Notes: a model not told the origin generated them from the sequence alone. Counted from the first letter of the stretch, positions 7,111 to 16,009 are shown. The stretch: 64,000 bases of DNA from Chitinophagales bacterium (GCA_020636495.1 JACJXQ010000008.1:1426001-1490000); one strand, 5' to 3'. A program made the numbers and translations.

Positions 7111-8186
7111 ATGAAACTATTAAGTGAATACAAGCTGGGCGGCATTACACTAAAGAACAGGGTGGTAATGGCCCCGATGACACGCTCTAGAGCCATAGGT
7201 AATGTGCCTAACGAATTGATGGCGGAATACTACGCACAAAGGGCAGACGGCGGACTGCTGATAACGGAAGGAGTAGCCCCATCGCCCAATGGTTTGGGTT
7301 ATGCGCGCATACCGGGCTTGTATAGCAGCGAGCAGGTAGCAGGCTGGAAGAAAGTGACCGATGCCGTACATGCAAAAGGATATTTGCGCAACTGATGCAC
7401 ACGGGGCGTATTGGCCATATAGCCAATCTGCCTGAGGGTGGTGAGATAGTAGCACCCAGTGCTATTGCTGCCAAAGGTGAAATGTGGACGGATGCAGAAG
7501 GTATGCAACCACATACTGTGCCTAAAGAGATGACCGCAGAGGATATTCTGAAAACACAGGAAGAGTATGTGCAGGCAGCTAAGAATGCGATCGAAGCCGG
7601 ATTTGACGGCATAGAACTGCATGGTGCCAATGGCTACCTGCTGGACCAGTTCATCAACCCGGGTTCTAACCAGCGCACAGATGCATACGGAGGTTCTATC
7701 GAGAACCGTGCCCGCTTTGTGATAGAAACAGCGCAGAAAACAGCCGAAGCAATAGGAGCAGATAAGACGGGTATCAGGCTGTCGCCACATGGTGCGTTCA
7801 ACGACCTGTATCCTTTTGAGGGTGTGAATGAACAATATGAATACCTGGCCAAAGAACTGGGCAAACTGAACCTGGTGTACCTGCACATAGTAGACCATTC
7901 GGCGATGGGTGCACCGGTAGTGCCTGAACAACTGAAGGAAAAAATGAAGGAGGCCTTTGCCGGTACTATCATATACAGCGGTGGCTTAACAAAAGAATCT
8001 GCGGAAGAAAGGTTGCAGAAAGATGATAACGGCCTGGCATCGTTCGGTAAGCCGTTCCTGGCCAATCCTGACCTGGTGAGCAGGTTCAGGGATGATGTGC
8101 CGCTGAATCATGAACTGAAGATGGAATTGTTCTATACACCCGGCGCTGAGGGTTATACGGATTATCCGTTCTACAGTGAGAATTAA
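7111..8186 (+). pseudogene. Old Yellow Enzyme family alkene reductase, frameshifted
   Basis: FMN-dependent NAD(P)H:flavin oxidoreductase of the Old Yellow Enzyme (NemA-like) family. The first frame (7111-7394) encodes MKLLSEYKLGG, NRVVMAPMTRSRA and ADGGLLITEGV, then stops after AKGYLRN. The second frame resumes the family sequence with HTGRIGHIA, ELHGANGYLLDQFINPG, TDAYGGSIENRARF and IIYSGGLT. Adding one T to the TTT run near 7380 restores GYFAQLMHTGR and a full product of about 358 residues, which is normal length. So the gene is either recently inactivated or carries a consensus base error. No slippery heptamer typical of programmed -1 shifting is evident. An intrinsic terminator follows. 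Confidence 0.9.
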
Positions 8187-8218
8187 TTAAGAGAGGTTGG
8201 TTTTTTGTAATAGTAAGG

Positions 8219-8250
8219 AAGTGGCGCCTGCAAGGGCGCCACTTTGTTTA
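8219..8250 (+). terminator. Terminator after the alkene reductase gene
   Basis: The stem AAGTGGCGCC/GGCGCCACTT with a six-base loop is followed by TTGTTTA. It lies 33 bases after the reductase stop. Confidence 0.7.
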
Positions 8251-8274
8251 ACGGAGCGCTAACTTGTTTTTCCT

Positions 8275-8282
8275 TATTTTTG
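8275..8282 (+). promoter_or_regulatory. Promoter -7 box for the thioredoxin-like gene
   Basis: TATTTTTG fits the Bacteroidota -7 consensus TAnnTTTG and lies 28 bases before the ATG at 8310. No clear -33 TTTG is seen at the usual spacing. Confidence 0.45.
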
Positions 8283-8309
8283 AATGATAACCAATTGATA
8301 CATATCCTG

Positions 8310-8825
8310 ATGAGGCTTTTAAATACATTGTTACTTTCCGCATTGACCCTGTTATTGTTTGCAGGTAAACCTGCCATGGCACAACACGAGAAAAACGGGT
8401 TGACCTGGTATACAGATATTACCAAGGCATATGAAGCGTCTAAAAAAACGAATAAACCTGTATTTGCGTTCTTTACCGGCAGCGACTGGTGCGGGTGGTG
8501 TCATAAGCTGGAAAAGGCAGTGTTTGTAAAAGAGGGTTTTAAGACATGGGCAAAGAAGAATGTGATACTGCTGGAGGTGGATTTTCCGAGAAAGAAACAA
8601 TTGCCTGAAACGTTGGCGAGTCAGAATGCGGGGCTGCAGAATTTTTTCCAGGTGCAGGGCTATCCTACTATCTGGATATTCACGATGGAGAAGGACACGG
8701 TGAATAACAAGTTCAACATTGCAGCATTGGGCTCGTTGGGTTATCCCAGGTCGGCACCCGGGCAGGAAGAAGCAACCTTTCTTACTAATGCCAATAATAT
8801 CCTGAATAATAAGCCCAAGAGCTAG
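8310..8825 (+). CDS. Exported thioredoxin-fold protein
   Basis: 171 residues with a signal peptide (MRLLNTLLLSALTLLLFA, cleavage near AMAQ) and a thioredoxin-like domain. The active site is WCGWC within TGSDWCGWCHKLE, followed by a cis-proline-type segment QGYPTIWIF. Such periplasmic proteins reduce or isomerise disulfides or act as DsbD-gamma-like partners; the exact substrate cannot be read. I chose the ATG at 8310 because it gives a standard signal peptide. An open frame to 8244 precedes it but overlaps the promoter and terminator region. Confidence 0.85.
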   Translation: MRLLNTLLLSALTLLLFAGKPAMAQHEKNGLTWYTDITKAYEASKKTNKPVFAFFTGSDWCGWCHKLEKAVFVKEGFKTWAKKNVILLEVDFPRKKQLPETLASQNAGLQNFFQVQGYPTIWIFTMEKDTVNNKFNIAALGSLGYPRSAPGQEEATFLTNANNILNNKPKS

Positions 8826-8869
8826 TGATCACTCCATATTTATCGGTGTAATGTAACAACCCAATTTGT

Positions 8870-10354
8870 TCACGACAGCAGCGGAAGTTTTACAACAAAG
8901 GTGCCATCCTCAGGCCCGAAAGAGATATTCATGTTCGTGGCCAGTTTATATCGTTTGCTGATGTTGTCCAGACCCATACCGTTGGGTTTGCCCGTACTCA
9001 TTTTGGGGTGGATGGGATTAGTGACAACAATTTCCTTTTCGTCGGCTGTGATGGTAATAACAAGCGGTTGCGCCAGCGAGACTATATTGTGTTTGATGGC
9101 ATTCTCTACCAGCAGTTGCAGCGCCAGGTAGATGATCTTTTTTTCTTTTGCCACCGCCTGCGGAATATCTTGTTTTACTATCAATGCGTCTCCAAACCTG
9201 CTTTTCTGGATGTGTATGTAGTTGTTGAGTATGTCCAGTTCTTCAGACAGGTTGACCAGGTTCCGGTCAGGGTGGGCGAGCATATTGCGGTACAGGTCAG
9301 ATAAGTGTGCTGTATAGTCAACGGCAGTTTTCGGGTTCTCTTCGATCAGGTTAGTGAGTGTATTCAGGCTATTGAACAGGAAATGCGGGTTGACCTGGCT
9401 TTTCAGGTATTCATATTCAAATACTACGCGTTCGTGCTTCAGGTTGGCTATTTGTTTCAACTGGCGTTCGCGCCAGCGCACATAAAGGTATGCCAGGATA
9501 ATACAGGAAGCGATAGCCAGTATAATGAACCAGGGCTGCTTGTAAAAAGGTGTCGCTATGGTGAAGCTGTAGTTGTCTTCAACAGCATGAGCAAAGTCAG
9601 GATAAGTAGAAGCCTGTACTGTAAATTTATAATCGCCCGAAGGCAGGTTGGGAAAGGTTACAGATGTCTCGTCCGTATTTATCCAGTTATCGTAATAGCC
9701 GGATAGTTTATAACGGTAATGCAACGATTTTGTGTTGGTGAAATTGATGCCTGTATACCTGAAATTGAAATAATTCTCGCTGGGTTTAAAATGATCATGG
9801 TCTGCCGGCTGGGTAAGGAATACGTAGGTATTCTGTGCCTGCTCCGAGGAGTCGAACAATGAAGGTAGTTTGCCCGCTTTTTGTATTATCGTCAGCTTGT
9901 CAAGGTAGTCGCTACGGGTGATGCCTTTGTTGTGGTTATAAAAATCAAGCACACTTTCCACCGCAGCAAGTGCATTGCCGGTACGGCTTCTGTCGCCGGT
10001 TTCCATAGCGTGTTTTATCCAGCCTCCTGTGTAAATAAAATATAGTTCCCTGTCTGCATTCTGGAAGTTGACCAGGTAGTCGGGCATATGAACGACGATA
10101 TCTTCATTTTTTTGTAGCCAGAACATCAGGAAGTTATCGTGCCTGGCACGCAACTCATGTTCGGTATCCAGTGGTGTGTTTTGCAACCAGTTGATGGTGG
10201 GCAGGACAAGGTTGGTATAGTTGTTATAATTCCAGCGCTGATCCAGCACAAGCGACCGTGGAATGACACCTGTGTCCGTAGAGGAGGCCCGGGCTCCTGT
10301 TATGGTTAGTAAGCTCAAAAGCAGGCATATCAACAGCCTGTAGAATGGTAACAT
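8870..10354 (-). CDS. LytS/YehU-type sensor histidine kinase, orphan
   Basis: 494 residues. A signal peptide is followed by a periplasmic region ending in a Y_Y_Y-like beta domain (HYRYKLSGYYDNWI, PSGDYKFTVQA), one membrane helix (FIILAIASCIILAYLYV), a short coiled linker, and the His_kinase domain typified by NPHFLFNSLNTL. The ATPase region has LLVENAIKHN and GMGLDNISKRY. These kinases normally phosphorylate a LytTR response regulator encoded next door. None is present on either side, so the partner must be elsewhere. The periplasmic part is much shorter than in hybrid two-component systems of polysaccharide loci, since no propeller repeats are seen. Confidence 0.9.
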   Translation of the reverse strand: MLPFYRLLICLLLSLLTITGARASSTDTGVIPRSLVLDQRWNYNNYTNLVLPTINWLQNTPLDTEHELRARHDNFLMFWLQKNEDIVVHMPDYLVNFQNADRELYFIYTGGWIKHAMETGDRSRTGNALAAVESVLDFYNHNKGITRSDYLDKLTIIQKAGKLPSLFDSSEQAQNTYVFLTQPADHDHFKPSENYFNFRYTGINFTNTKSLHYRYKLSGYYDNWINTDETSVTFPNLPSGDYKFTVQASTYPDFAHAVEDNYSFTIATPFYKQPWFIILAIASCIILAYLYVRWRERQLKQIANLKHERVVFEYEYLKSQVNPHFLFNSLNTLTNLIEENPKTAVDYTAHLSDLYRNMLAHPDRNLVNLSEELDILNNYIHIQKSRFGDALIVKQDIPQAVAKEKKIIYLALQLLVENAIKHNIVSLAQPLVITITADEKEIVVTNPIHPKMSTGKPNGMGLDNISKRYKLATNMNISFGPEDGTFVVKLPLLS

Positions 10355-10493
10355 GAAGTAAATATATCATTTTTAGTTCAATGAGAAATGGAGGGAAAGC
10401 TTATGATATGATATTAGTCATCGCACAGGTTGACAACTGTCATGCACGACATTGGTAAAGTTGCTGAAATTCGTATGGTATAACTACCACGTT

Positions 10494-11621
10494 ATGAGAA
10501 GATTTTTTTTAAGCATAGCCATTCTGCTTAGTGTGTTGCTTTCCTTCGGTAATAAGGCGAAAGCACAGCGCACTTCAGTCACATTCAGTGTTTTTTACGA
10601 CGAGTTGTCACCCTATGGTGTTTGGGTAAACGACCCGCAATATGGTTACGTGTGGGTGCCTGATGCTGTTTCAGGGTTTCAACCTTATTATACCAACGGC
10701 TATTGGCTGATGACCGAATATGGAAATACGTGGGTGTCGGGCTATCCATGGGGGTGGGCTCCCTTCCACTATGGCCGCTGGATATATGACGCTTTCTATG
10801 GTTGGGTGTGGGTGCCCGGTTATGACTGGGGACCGGCATGGGTATATTGGAGGTATGGCGCGGGTTATTATGGTTGGGCACCACTGATGCCGGGATTTGC
10901 CGTTACAGTATCGATGAATGTGTATACCTGCCCTATGGACTGGTGGGTATTCCTGCCTCCTCAGTACCTGTATAAGCGGAACTTTACCTATCATGTTCGT
11001 GACAGGAGGTATAACCTGAATACCTATAACCAGACCACTATTATTAACAATACTTATATCAATCGTAATACAACATATGTTTCAGGACCAACAAGGGATG
11101 ATTACCGCAATGTGTCGGGCAGGGATGTGGACGTATATACAGTGAAGGATGGAACGAGGGAGAACAGCACGTATGTTAAAAAGAATACCGTTCATATCTA
11201 CAGGCCTGAGATCAACAAGGCCGATAATGTTCCCGCACCAACTAATACCATACGCAATACAAGATCGGTAGGTGAGCCTGTGCCTGTAAGTACGAATAAG
11301 GACAGACCTGCACCTTTTGTGAGGGAAACGGAACAAAGCCGTCCGTCAAAACCTGTAACACAGCCTGTACAAAGAGAGCCTGAGCAACGTGTTCCCAGGC
11401 AAACAACACCTGTGCAGGCTGTGCCACAACGTACTACCCCTGTTCAGAGAGAGCCGCAACGTAGTACTCCTGTACAACGCGAACCTGTGGAGCGTACTAC
11501 TCCGCAAACACCCCCGCAGCGTACAGCGCCGGCACGTACACCCCGCAGTACGACTCCCCCTAACAGAACAGAACCCGTAAAACAGGACAGGCCGACCTCC
11601 AGGCCGCCCCGGGAACGATAG
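10494..11621 (+). CDS. Exported Trp/Tyr-rich protein with Pro/Gln/Arg tail
   Basis: 375 residues from the ATG of MRRFFLSIAILLSVLLSF, a signal peptide ending near AKAQ. The next ~120 residues repeat Trp-Gly/Tyr-Gly motifs (YGVWVNDPQYGYVWVP, YPWGWAPFHYGRW, YGWVWVPGYDWGPAW), as in the DUF6600 or YXWGXW-type family of bacterial cell-envelope proteins. The C-terminal third is low complexity, rich in Pro, Gln, Arg and Thr, with repeated TTPVQREP-like units and a very basic charge. Such tails may bind the wall or polyanions, but that is inference. No sorting domain is visible at the end. Confidence 0.75.
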   Translation: MRRFFLSIAILLSVLLSFGNKAKAQRTSVTFSVFYDELSPYGVWVNDPQYGYVWVPDAVSGFQPYYTNGYWLMTEYGNTWVSGYPWGWAPFHYGRWIYDAFYGWVWVPGYDWGPAWVYWRYGAGYYGWAPLMPGFAVTVSMNVYTCPMDWWVFLPPQYLYKRNFTYHVRDRRYNLNTYNQTTIINNTYINRNTTYVSGPTRDDYRNVSGRDVDVYTVKDGTRENSTYVKKNTVHIYRPEINKADNVPAPTNTIRNTRSVGEPVPVSTNKDRPAPFVRETEQSRPSKPVTQPVQREPEQRVPRQTTPVQAVPQRTTPVQREPQRSTPVQREPVERTTPQTPPQRTAPARTPRSTTPPNRTEPVKQDRPTSRPPRER

Positions 11622-11704
11622 TGATGGTATTTGTATCTTTATGTTGATATATGTGATGTAAATAAACATATACCAGGCTTTAACGTGCAGACGAATAAAC
11701 TGAA

Positions 11705-12622
11705 ATGCAGATGGCAGGATTTATAGATTATTACAGCGTATTAGGTATTGACAAAAATGCCACGACAGATGATATAAGAAAGGCATACCGTAAGCTGGCC
11801 CGGAAGTATCACCCGGACCTGAACCCGAACAATGAAGAAGCGAAAAAAAAGTTTCAGCAGATAAATGAGGCGAATGAGGTGTTAAGCGACCCAGAGAAAC
11901 GCAAGAAGTATGACCAGTATGGTGAGCACTGGAAACATGCTGACCAGTATGAAGAGGCCAGGAGGCAGCAACAACAGCAAAGAAGCAGTGGTGGTGGACA
12001 AGGTTTTGAAGGCTATACTTATTCATCAGGTTTTGGTGAAGGAGCAGACTTTTCAGACTTTTTTGAGCAGATGTTCGGACAACAGCGCAGGCAGAGGAGC
12101 AGTGCCCGATATAGGGGCGAAGACTATAATGCATCGCTGCAGATGAACCTGAGTGATGCGTTTGAAACCAGGAAACAGGTACTGACCGTTAACGGGAAGA
12201 ATATACGCATAACCATACCGGCAGGTGTAGAAGACGGGCAGGTGATAAAACTGAAGGGCTATGGTGGCGAAGGTATCAATGGCGGACCTAAAGGCGACCT
12301 GTACATTACTTTCGTTGTCAATAACGACACAAAATTCAAACGTGAAGGAGATAACCTGTATATGACTGCAGATCTGCCGTTGTATACCGCAGTGTTGGGA
12401 GGTGATATGGTAATAGATACCATGAGCGGAAAAGTGAAGCTGAAGGTAGCACCTGAAACACAGAACGGTGTACAGGTACGTTTGAAAGGGAAAGGTTTTC
12501 CTAAGTATAAAAAAGAAGGTGAATTCGGCGACCTGTACGTTACCTGGAATATTGCCATGCCGCAGAACCTGACCGAAAAAGAAAAGGAATTATTCAAACA
12601 ATTAGCTGACCTTAAAAAATGA
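11705..12622 (+). CDS. cbpA: DnaJ-family co-chaperone, CbpA type
   Basis: 305 residues. The N-terminal J domain (DYYSVLGIDKNATTDDIRKA) carries the HPD motif in KYHPDLNPN that stimulates DnaK ATPase. A Gly/Gln-rich linker follows (RRQQQQQRSSGGGQGFEGY), then two beta domains of the DnaJ_C type. The cysteine zinc finger of true DnaJ is absent, which fits CbpA. A second ATG at 11711 (MAGFIDYY) could be the real start. The stop overlaps the next gene, a CbpM-like regulator, in an ATGA arrangement, supporting a CbpA-CbpM operon in which the partner modulates J-domain activity. Confidence 0.92.
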   Translation: MQMAGFIDYYSVLGIDKNATTDDIRKAYRKLARKYHPDLNPNNEEAKKKFQQINEANEVLSDPEKRKKYDQYGEHWKHADQYEEARRQQQQQRSSGGGQGFEGYTYSSGFGEGADFSDFFEQMFGQQRRQRSSARYRGEDYNASLQMNLSDAFETRKQVLTVNGKNIRITIPAGVEDGQVIKLKGYGGEGINGGPKGDLYITFVVNNDTKFKREGDNLYMTADLPLYTAVLGGDMVIDTMSGKVKLKVAPETQNGVQVRLKGKGFPKYKKEGEFGDLYVTWNIAMPQNLTEKEKELFKQLADLKK

Positions 12623-12924
12623 TGACTATGGAAAAAGCAGAATTAATACCGGCCAGTGATTTTTGTACCCATTACAGTATATCCTTCCATTTTGTAGAAG
12701 AACTACAGGAAGCAGGATTGATAGAAGTGGTCAACTTTGAGGAGCAGACCTATATTCACCCGGATCATATAGCCACGATGGAAAGACTGGCACGCCTTCA
12801 TACTGACCTGGATATCAATATGGAGGGTATTGCAGCCATAGCACAACTGCTGCAACAAGTAGAGGATTTGCAGGAACAGCTCAGGAGCATGTCTGCCCGG
12901 TTGAGCATCTATGAAACTGACTAG
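12619..12924 (+). CDS. CbpM-like MerR-type chaperone modulator
   Basis: A 101-residue protein translationally coupled to the CbpA-type gene through an ATGA overlap (ATG also at 12628). The layout fits the CbpM/MerR_2 family: a small helix-turn-helix-like N-terminal part (DFCTHYSISFHFVEELQEAG), a wing-like beta pair (VVNFEEQTYIHPD), and a C-terminal coiled coil (LLQQVEDLQEQLRSM). CbpM proteins bind the J domain of CbpA and inhibit it. The assignment rests on pattern and gene neighbourhood, as sequence conservation in this family is low. Confidence 0.8.
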   Translation: MMTMEKAELIPASDFCTHYSISFHFVEELQEAGLIEVVNFEEQTYIHPDHIATMERLARLHTDLDINMEGIAAIAQLLQQVEDLQEQLRSMSARLSIYETD

Positions 12925-12977
12925 TATAAGCTGATCGTATTTCATTCATATATTGTGCGATTGCTTATTTTTACCCC

Positions 12978-13418
12978 ATGCGTCGTACGGTCATTATATA
13001 TGGTTTTGCCCTGGCCGCTCTTACAGCTTTACTCAAGCTGATAGAGTACAATTATTTCATCAGGGACCTGAGCCTGGAGGTTTACCTGGGTGTTATAGCC
13101 ATATTTTTTACCATTCTGGGTATTTGGGCAGGTACGAAGATCATCAACAGAAAAACCATAATAAAAGAAGTGCCGGTGATGGTTGGTGGAGATTTTGTGC
13201 TGAATGAAACCAGAATGAGCCAACTGGGCATCAGTCCACGCGAGTATGAGGTACTTGAGCTCATGTCGGGTGGGATGTCGAACCAGGAGATAGCGGATAA
13301 ATTGTTTATATCTTTAAGTACAGTGAAAACACATACGGCAAACCTGTATCTGAAACTGGATGTAAGGCGCAGGACGCAGGCTGTGCAGAAGGCCAAGGAA
13401 ATGCAGCTGATACCATAG
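12978..13418 (+). CDS. Membrane-tethered LuxR-type transcriptional regulator
   Basis: 146 residues. Two predicted membrane helices occupy the first ~55 residues (VIIYGFALAALTALLKL, VYLGVIAIFFTILGIWAG). A cytosolic linker leads to a GerE/LuxR helix-turn-helix: LGISPREYEVLELMSGGMSN, then EIADKLFISLSTVKTHTANLY as the recognition region. No receiver domain is present, so the membrane part is the only candidate sensor. It lies 53 bases after the CbpM-like gene and just upstream of two palindromes and the DUF4199 gene, which are plausible targets. LytTR or NarL paralogues are less likely because the HTH clearly has the LuxR form. Confidence 0.88.
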   Translation: MRRTVIIYGFALAALTALLKLIEYNYFIRDLSLEVYLGVIAIFFTILGIWAGTKIINRKTIIKEVPVMVGGDFVLNETRMSQLGISPREYEVLELMSGGMSNQEIADKLFISLSTVKTHTANLYLKLDVRRRTQAVQKAKEMQLIP

Positions 13419-13426
13419 TATTATGC

Positions 13427-13478
13427 CATACTTTAGCATGAAAATGCCTGTATTTACTGTAAATCATACTTTAGTATG
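13427..13478. promoter_or_regulatory. Two palindromic operator-like sites
   Basis: CATACTTTAGCATG at 13427-13440 and CATACTTTAGTATG at 13465-13478 are near-identical dyads (CATACT-TT-AGTATG) spaced 38 bases start to start. They sit between the LuxR-type gene and the DUF4199 gene. This is a likely protein-binding site; the binding factor is inferred, not shown. Confidence 0.55.
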
Positions 13479-13545
13479 AACGGAAAATCGAAGCGTTGAA
13501 GTTCATTTGCTACATCAACAATTCACTTAACCAAAAACAAGTATT

Positions 13546-14091
13546 ATGAAAAAGATCGTTTTGACATTCGGGTCAATATCAGGTATTATCACCGGTGGTA
13601 TGTTATTGCTGACAGGGCCGAGCATGTTTGATATGGACAACTCGAACGGAGCGCTGATAGGTTATACCACTATGGTCATTGCTCTTTCTACTATTTTTAT
13701 TGGCATCAAAATGTACCGTGACAAATACCTGGGTGGCGCAATAAAATTCGGCAGAGCATTCCTGTTAGGTATTTATATTTCCCTGCTGGGGAGTTTTATC
13801 TATGCCGCAGGTTGGGAGCTGACACTGGCTGTTAACGACCTGGACCCTATGATGTTTATGCAGAAGTATGCAGAAGGTGAGGCGAGAAAACTGGCAGGAG
13901 CCGGCATGTCAGAGGCAGAGATAGCAGAAAAAAGCACAGCTATGTTGGAACAGTGGCAATGGTACGCCAACCCGATACTACGTTTTTTGTGGACAATGAT
14001 ATTTGAAATGTTCTTTGTTGGGGTAGTGATATCGCTGATATGCGCCGGTATCTTAAGAAAGAAGGAAGCATTGCCTGCACAGGCGTCATAA
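13546..14091 (+). CDS. DUF4199-like integral membrane protein
   Basis: 181 residues with four predicted membrane helices: near residues 5-25, 35-55, 70-90 and 150-172. Between helices three and four is a hydrophilic segment (EGEARKLAGAGMSEAEIAEK) of the kind seen in DUF4199 proteins of Bacteroidota. The function is unknown. It lies 12 bases upstream of a VOC-domain gene, so the two are probably co-transcribed, and two palindromes precede it. Confidence 0.75.
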   Translation: MKKIVLTFGSISGIITGGMLLLTGPSMFDMDNSNGALIGYTTMVIALSTIFIGIKMYRDKYLGGAIKFGRAFLLGIYISLLGSFIYAAGWELTLAVNDLDPMMFMQKYAEGEARKLAGAGMSEAEIAEKSTAMLEQWQWYANPILRFLWTMIFEMFFVGVVISLICAGILRKKEALPAQAS

Positions 14092-14102
14092 AAAAATAAA
14101 TT

Positions 14103-14504
14103 ATGAGCAAAGACAATAAAACAGGCAGGGTAGTATGGATGGACCTTACCATTGACGATGCAACAGCCGTGAGTAAGTTTTATAACAAAGTAGTAGGCTG
14201 GGATATACAAGGCTTTGATATGGGTGGCTATGAAGATTATTGTATGAACGATCCTGAGAGTGGTGAGACACTTGCAGGTGTATGTCATGCCAAGGGGGTG
14301 AATGCCGGGCTTCCACCGCAATGGATCATGTATATAAGTGTAGAGAACCTTGACAAGAGCCTGGCAGCTGTAACAGCAGAGGGCGGCAAGGTAATGAGAG
14401 ATAAACGAAGTGATGGTAAGGGTGGCTATTACTGCCTGGTACAAGACCCCGCCGGAGCCTACCTGACGATATGGGAAAAAGGCAGTGAAACGATATCTGG
14501 CTAA
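14103..14504 (+). CDS. VOC (glyoxalase-fold) family protein
   Basis: 133 residues with the vicinal-oxygen-chelate fold: an N-terminal beta-alpha unit (RVVWMDLTIDDATAVSKFY, KVVGWDIQGF) and a second repeat (WIMYISVENLDKSLAAVTAE, LVQDPAGAYLTIWE). VOC proteins use a metal for dioxygenase, isomerase or resistance reactions. The substrate here cannot be read, and members of this subgroup often lack one metal ligand. It is the second gene of a probable two-gene operon with the DUF4199 protein and is followed by a strong terminator. Confidence 0.85.
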   Translation: MSKDNKTGRVVWMDLTIDDATAVSKFYNKVVGWDIQGFDMGGYEDYCMNDPESGETLAGVCHAKGVNAGLPPQWIMYISVENLDKSLAAVTAEGGKVMRDKRSDGKGGYYCLVQDPAGAYLTIWEKGSETISG

Positions 14505-14524
14505 GGTTCAATACTTTACATTAT

Positions 14525-14562
14525 AAGTCTTGCTGTATCATATATAGCAAGGCTTTTTTTTA
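14525..14562 (+). terminator. Rho-independent terminator after the VOC gene
   Basis: The stem AAGTCTTGCT/AGCAAGGCTT (one G-T pair) with an 11-base loop is followed by a run of T residues. It ends the DUF4199-VOC operon. Confidence 0.85.
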
Positions 14563-14567
14563 CTACA

Positions 14568-15275
14568 TTATTTCTTCTCAGGTCTTGGCCCTCTGCGCTG
14601 CTGCATGAATGTTGAAATGGTGATACCGATCACGAAGATGTTGTAGAAGTAACCCACAATACCCAGCAACATACTGGCTTTCCGGGCAGTTTGAGATACC
14701 GGCAATATGTCTCCGTAGCCAATAGTAAGGATAGAAACGAAGCTATAGTATATCAAGTCCTGGAATGTTTCATTGAAGCTGTTGGTATTTATGCCGCTGA
14801 ATGCGCCTGGATTGACTACCTCAATAATGGTCAGAATGAAACTGCCTACCATGGCCAGCATAATAAAACCGCAAAAAGAGCCCGCTACCATATTGAAGTC
14901 TATAGTACGTGCCACCGCGATCTGCCGGAACACTTCTATGGTAATGAGCAGGAAGTATATCATATATATCACATCTGCCAGGAGGTTAGCTCTCCGTGAG
15001 CCGTAAAATGTAAATTTTACACCTTCCATTACCAGCAGCAGGAAAGCCAGGAAAATGATGATCCTGTAAATGATCTTATGGTGGTTGCGGAACAGGATAA
15101 TTCCTGCGAACGTGAATTGCAGTATGAAAATAGGCGACAGGTAGGCGCTGAACGTATGTGGTATGAACAGCGACCCAAACAGGAAAGTAAGCAGGCTGAT
15201 AAGCAGGTATATGAACCGTTTAGGGTACCGGCCTTCAGTAATATCAATATGTATATGGGGGTGTCTCAGATCCAT
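14568..15275 (-). CDS. Potassium-channel-like two-helix ion channel
   Basis: 235 residues. An N-terminal membrane region with about four hydrophobic segments is followed by an Ion_trans_2 pore unit: a pore helix, the selectivity filter TIGYGD in LTIGYGDILPVSQ, and a final inner helix (LGIVGYFYNIFVIGITIST). The filter matches the K+ channel signature. No RCK/TrkA-N or cyclic-nucleotide domain follows, since the protein ends soon after with a basic tail. Gating is therefore unknown. It is convergent with the VOC operon. Confidence 0.88.
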   Translation of the reverse strand: MDLRHPHIHIDITEGRYPKRFIYLLISLLTFLFGSLFIPHTFSAYLSPIFILQFTFAGIILFRNHHKIIYRIIIFLAFLLLVMEGVKFTFYGSRRANLLADVIYMIYFLLITIEVFRQIAVARTIDFNMVAGSFCGFIMLAMVGSFILTIIEVVNPGAFSGINTNSFNETFQDLIYYSFVSILTIGYGDILPVSQTARKASMLLGIVGYFYNIFVIGITISTFMQQRRGPRPEKK

Positions 15276-15346
15276 ATCATTCGAAAATTAAAAATTATAT
15301 CCGAATGATAGAGTGGTGACAGATATAAAATGTGTAGCATCAAACA

Positions 15347-15378
15347 AAAGCCCCTGTATTTGCAGGGGCTTTGTTTTT
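15347..15378. terminator. Bidirectional terminator-like hairpin
   Basis: The perfect stem AAAGCCCCTG/CAGGGGCTTT with a short AT loop has T-rich flanks on both strands. It most likely ends the lipoprotein gene at 15380-16009 (minus strand). Confidence 0.75.
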
Positions 15379-15379
15379 A

Positions 15380-16009
15380 TCATCGGGTGAAACTTACGAG
15401 TTCCATCATGTAATCTTTGTAGAGATTGTTGTTAGCATCCTGGTCATATTCAATATGCTTTATCAACCATTTTTCCGGATGATACCATTCATCGCCTTCG
15501 AGGCTGTTGGTGTCGTACTGTTTGCACACATAGCATCCGCTGATGTCACCTGCAGGTACAGTAACAGTAGCATTTGTTTCCTGCACTTTTACGGTATCAG
15601 TTGTGCCATCCCCTACACCACTCAAATAATTATCTCCTTTGCTGGCAGGGTGTTTTATCCACATGCTTACCTGTCCGTTGGTCTTATCTATCCAGTAAAT
15701 GCCATCATCCCGTTTTTGAGCCACGATCGCCGTGTCTCCCAGTTTCGTTATTGCTGTCTGATTGGTGGTTACCAGCAGCCATGTGCTGTTCTGATAGCTG
15801 ATCTCTTTGGCTGTATAAGTAACATCTCCGCTTCCTTTTACTGAGCCATCCTGGTTGTAGTACGTAAATTTGTACACCCATTGACTTCCGTCTTTAGGGT
15901 CGTTGCTTGTGGTAGTTGTAGTAGGTGTAGTTGTTACCGGGTCTTTTCCGCAACCGGACAAAATGATAAGTGCGGCATAGGTAATTCCGCGAGCGTAGTT
16001 TCGTTTCAT
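15380..16009 (-). CDS. Lipoprotein of unknown function
   Basis: 209 residues with a lipoprotein signal peptide and lipobox LSGC (MKRNYARGITYAALIILSGC), then a Thr-rich linker (VTTTPTTTTTSNDP). The mature part is beta-rich with repeated Gly-Asp turns (GDVTYTAKEISY, TVTVPAGDISGCYVCK) and resembles many Bacteroidota outer-membrane-anchored lipoproteins. No specific family is recognised. The gene stands alone with a terminator downstream. Confidence 0.75.
   Translation of the reverse strand: MKRNYARGITYAALIILSGCGKDPVTTTPTTTTTSNDPKDGSQWVYKFTYYNQDGSVKGSGDVTYTAKEISYQNSTWLLVTTNQTAITKLGDTAIVAQKRDDGIYWIDKTNGQVSMWIKHPASKGDNYLSGVGDGTTDTVKVQETNATVTVPAGDISGCYVCKQYDTNSLEGDEWYHPEKWLIKHIEYDQDANNNLYKDYMMELVSFTR

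Noticed and set aside
7376..7395. Programmed -1 frameshift in the alkene reductase
   Set aside because: No canonical slippery heptamer or following stem-loop is evident, and this enzyme family is not known to use one.
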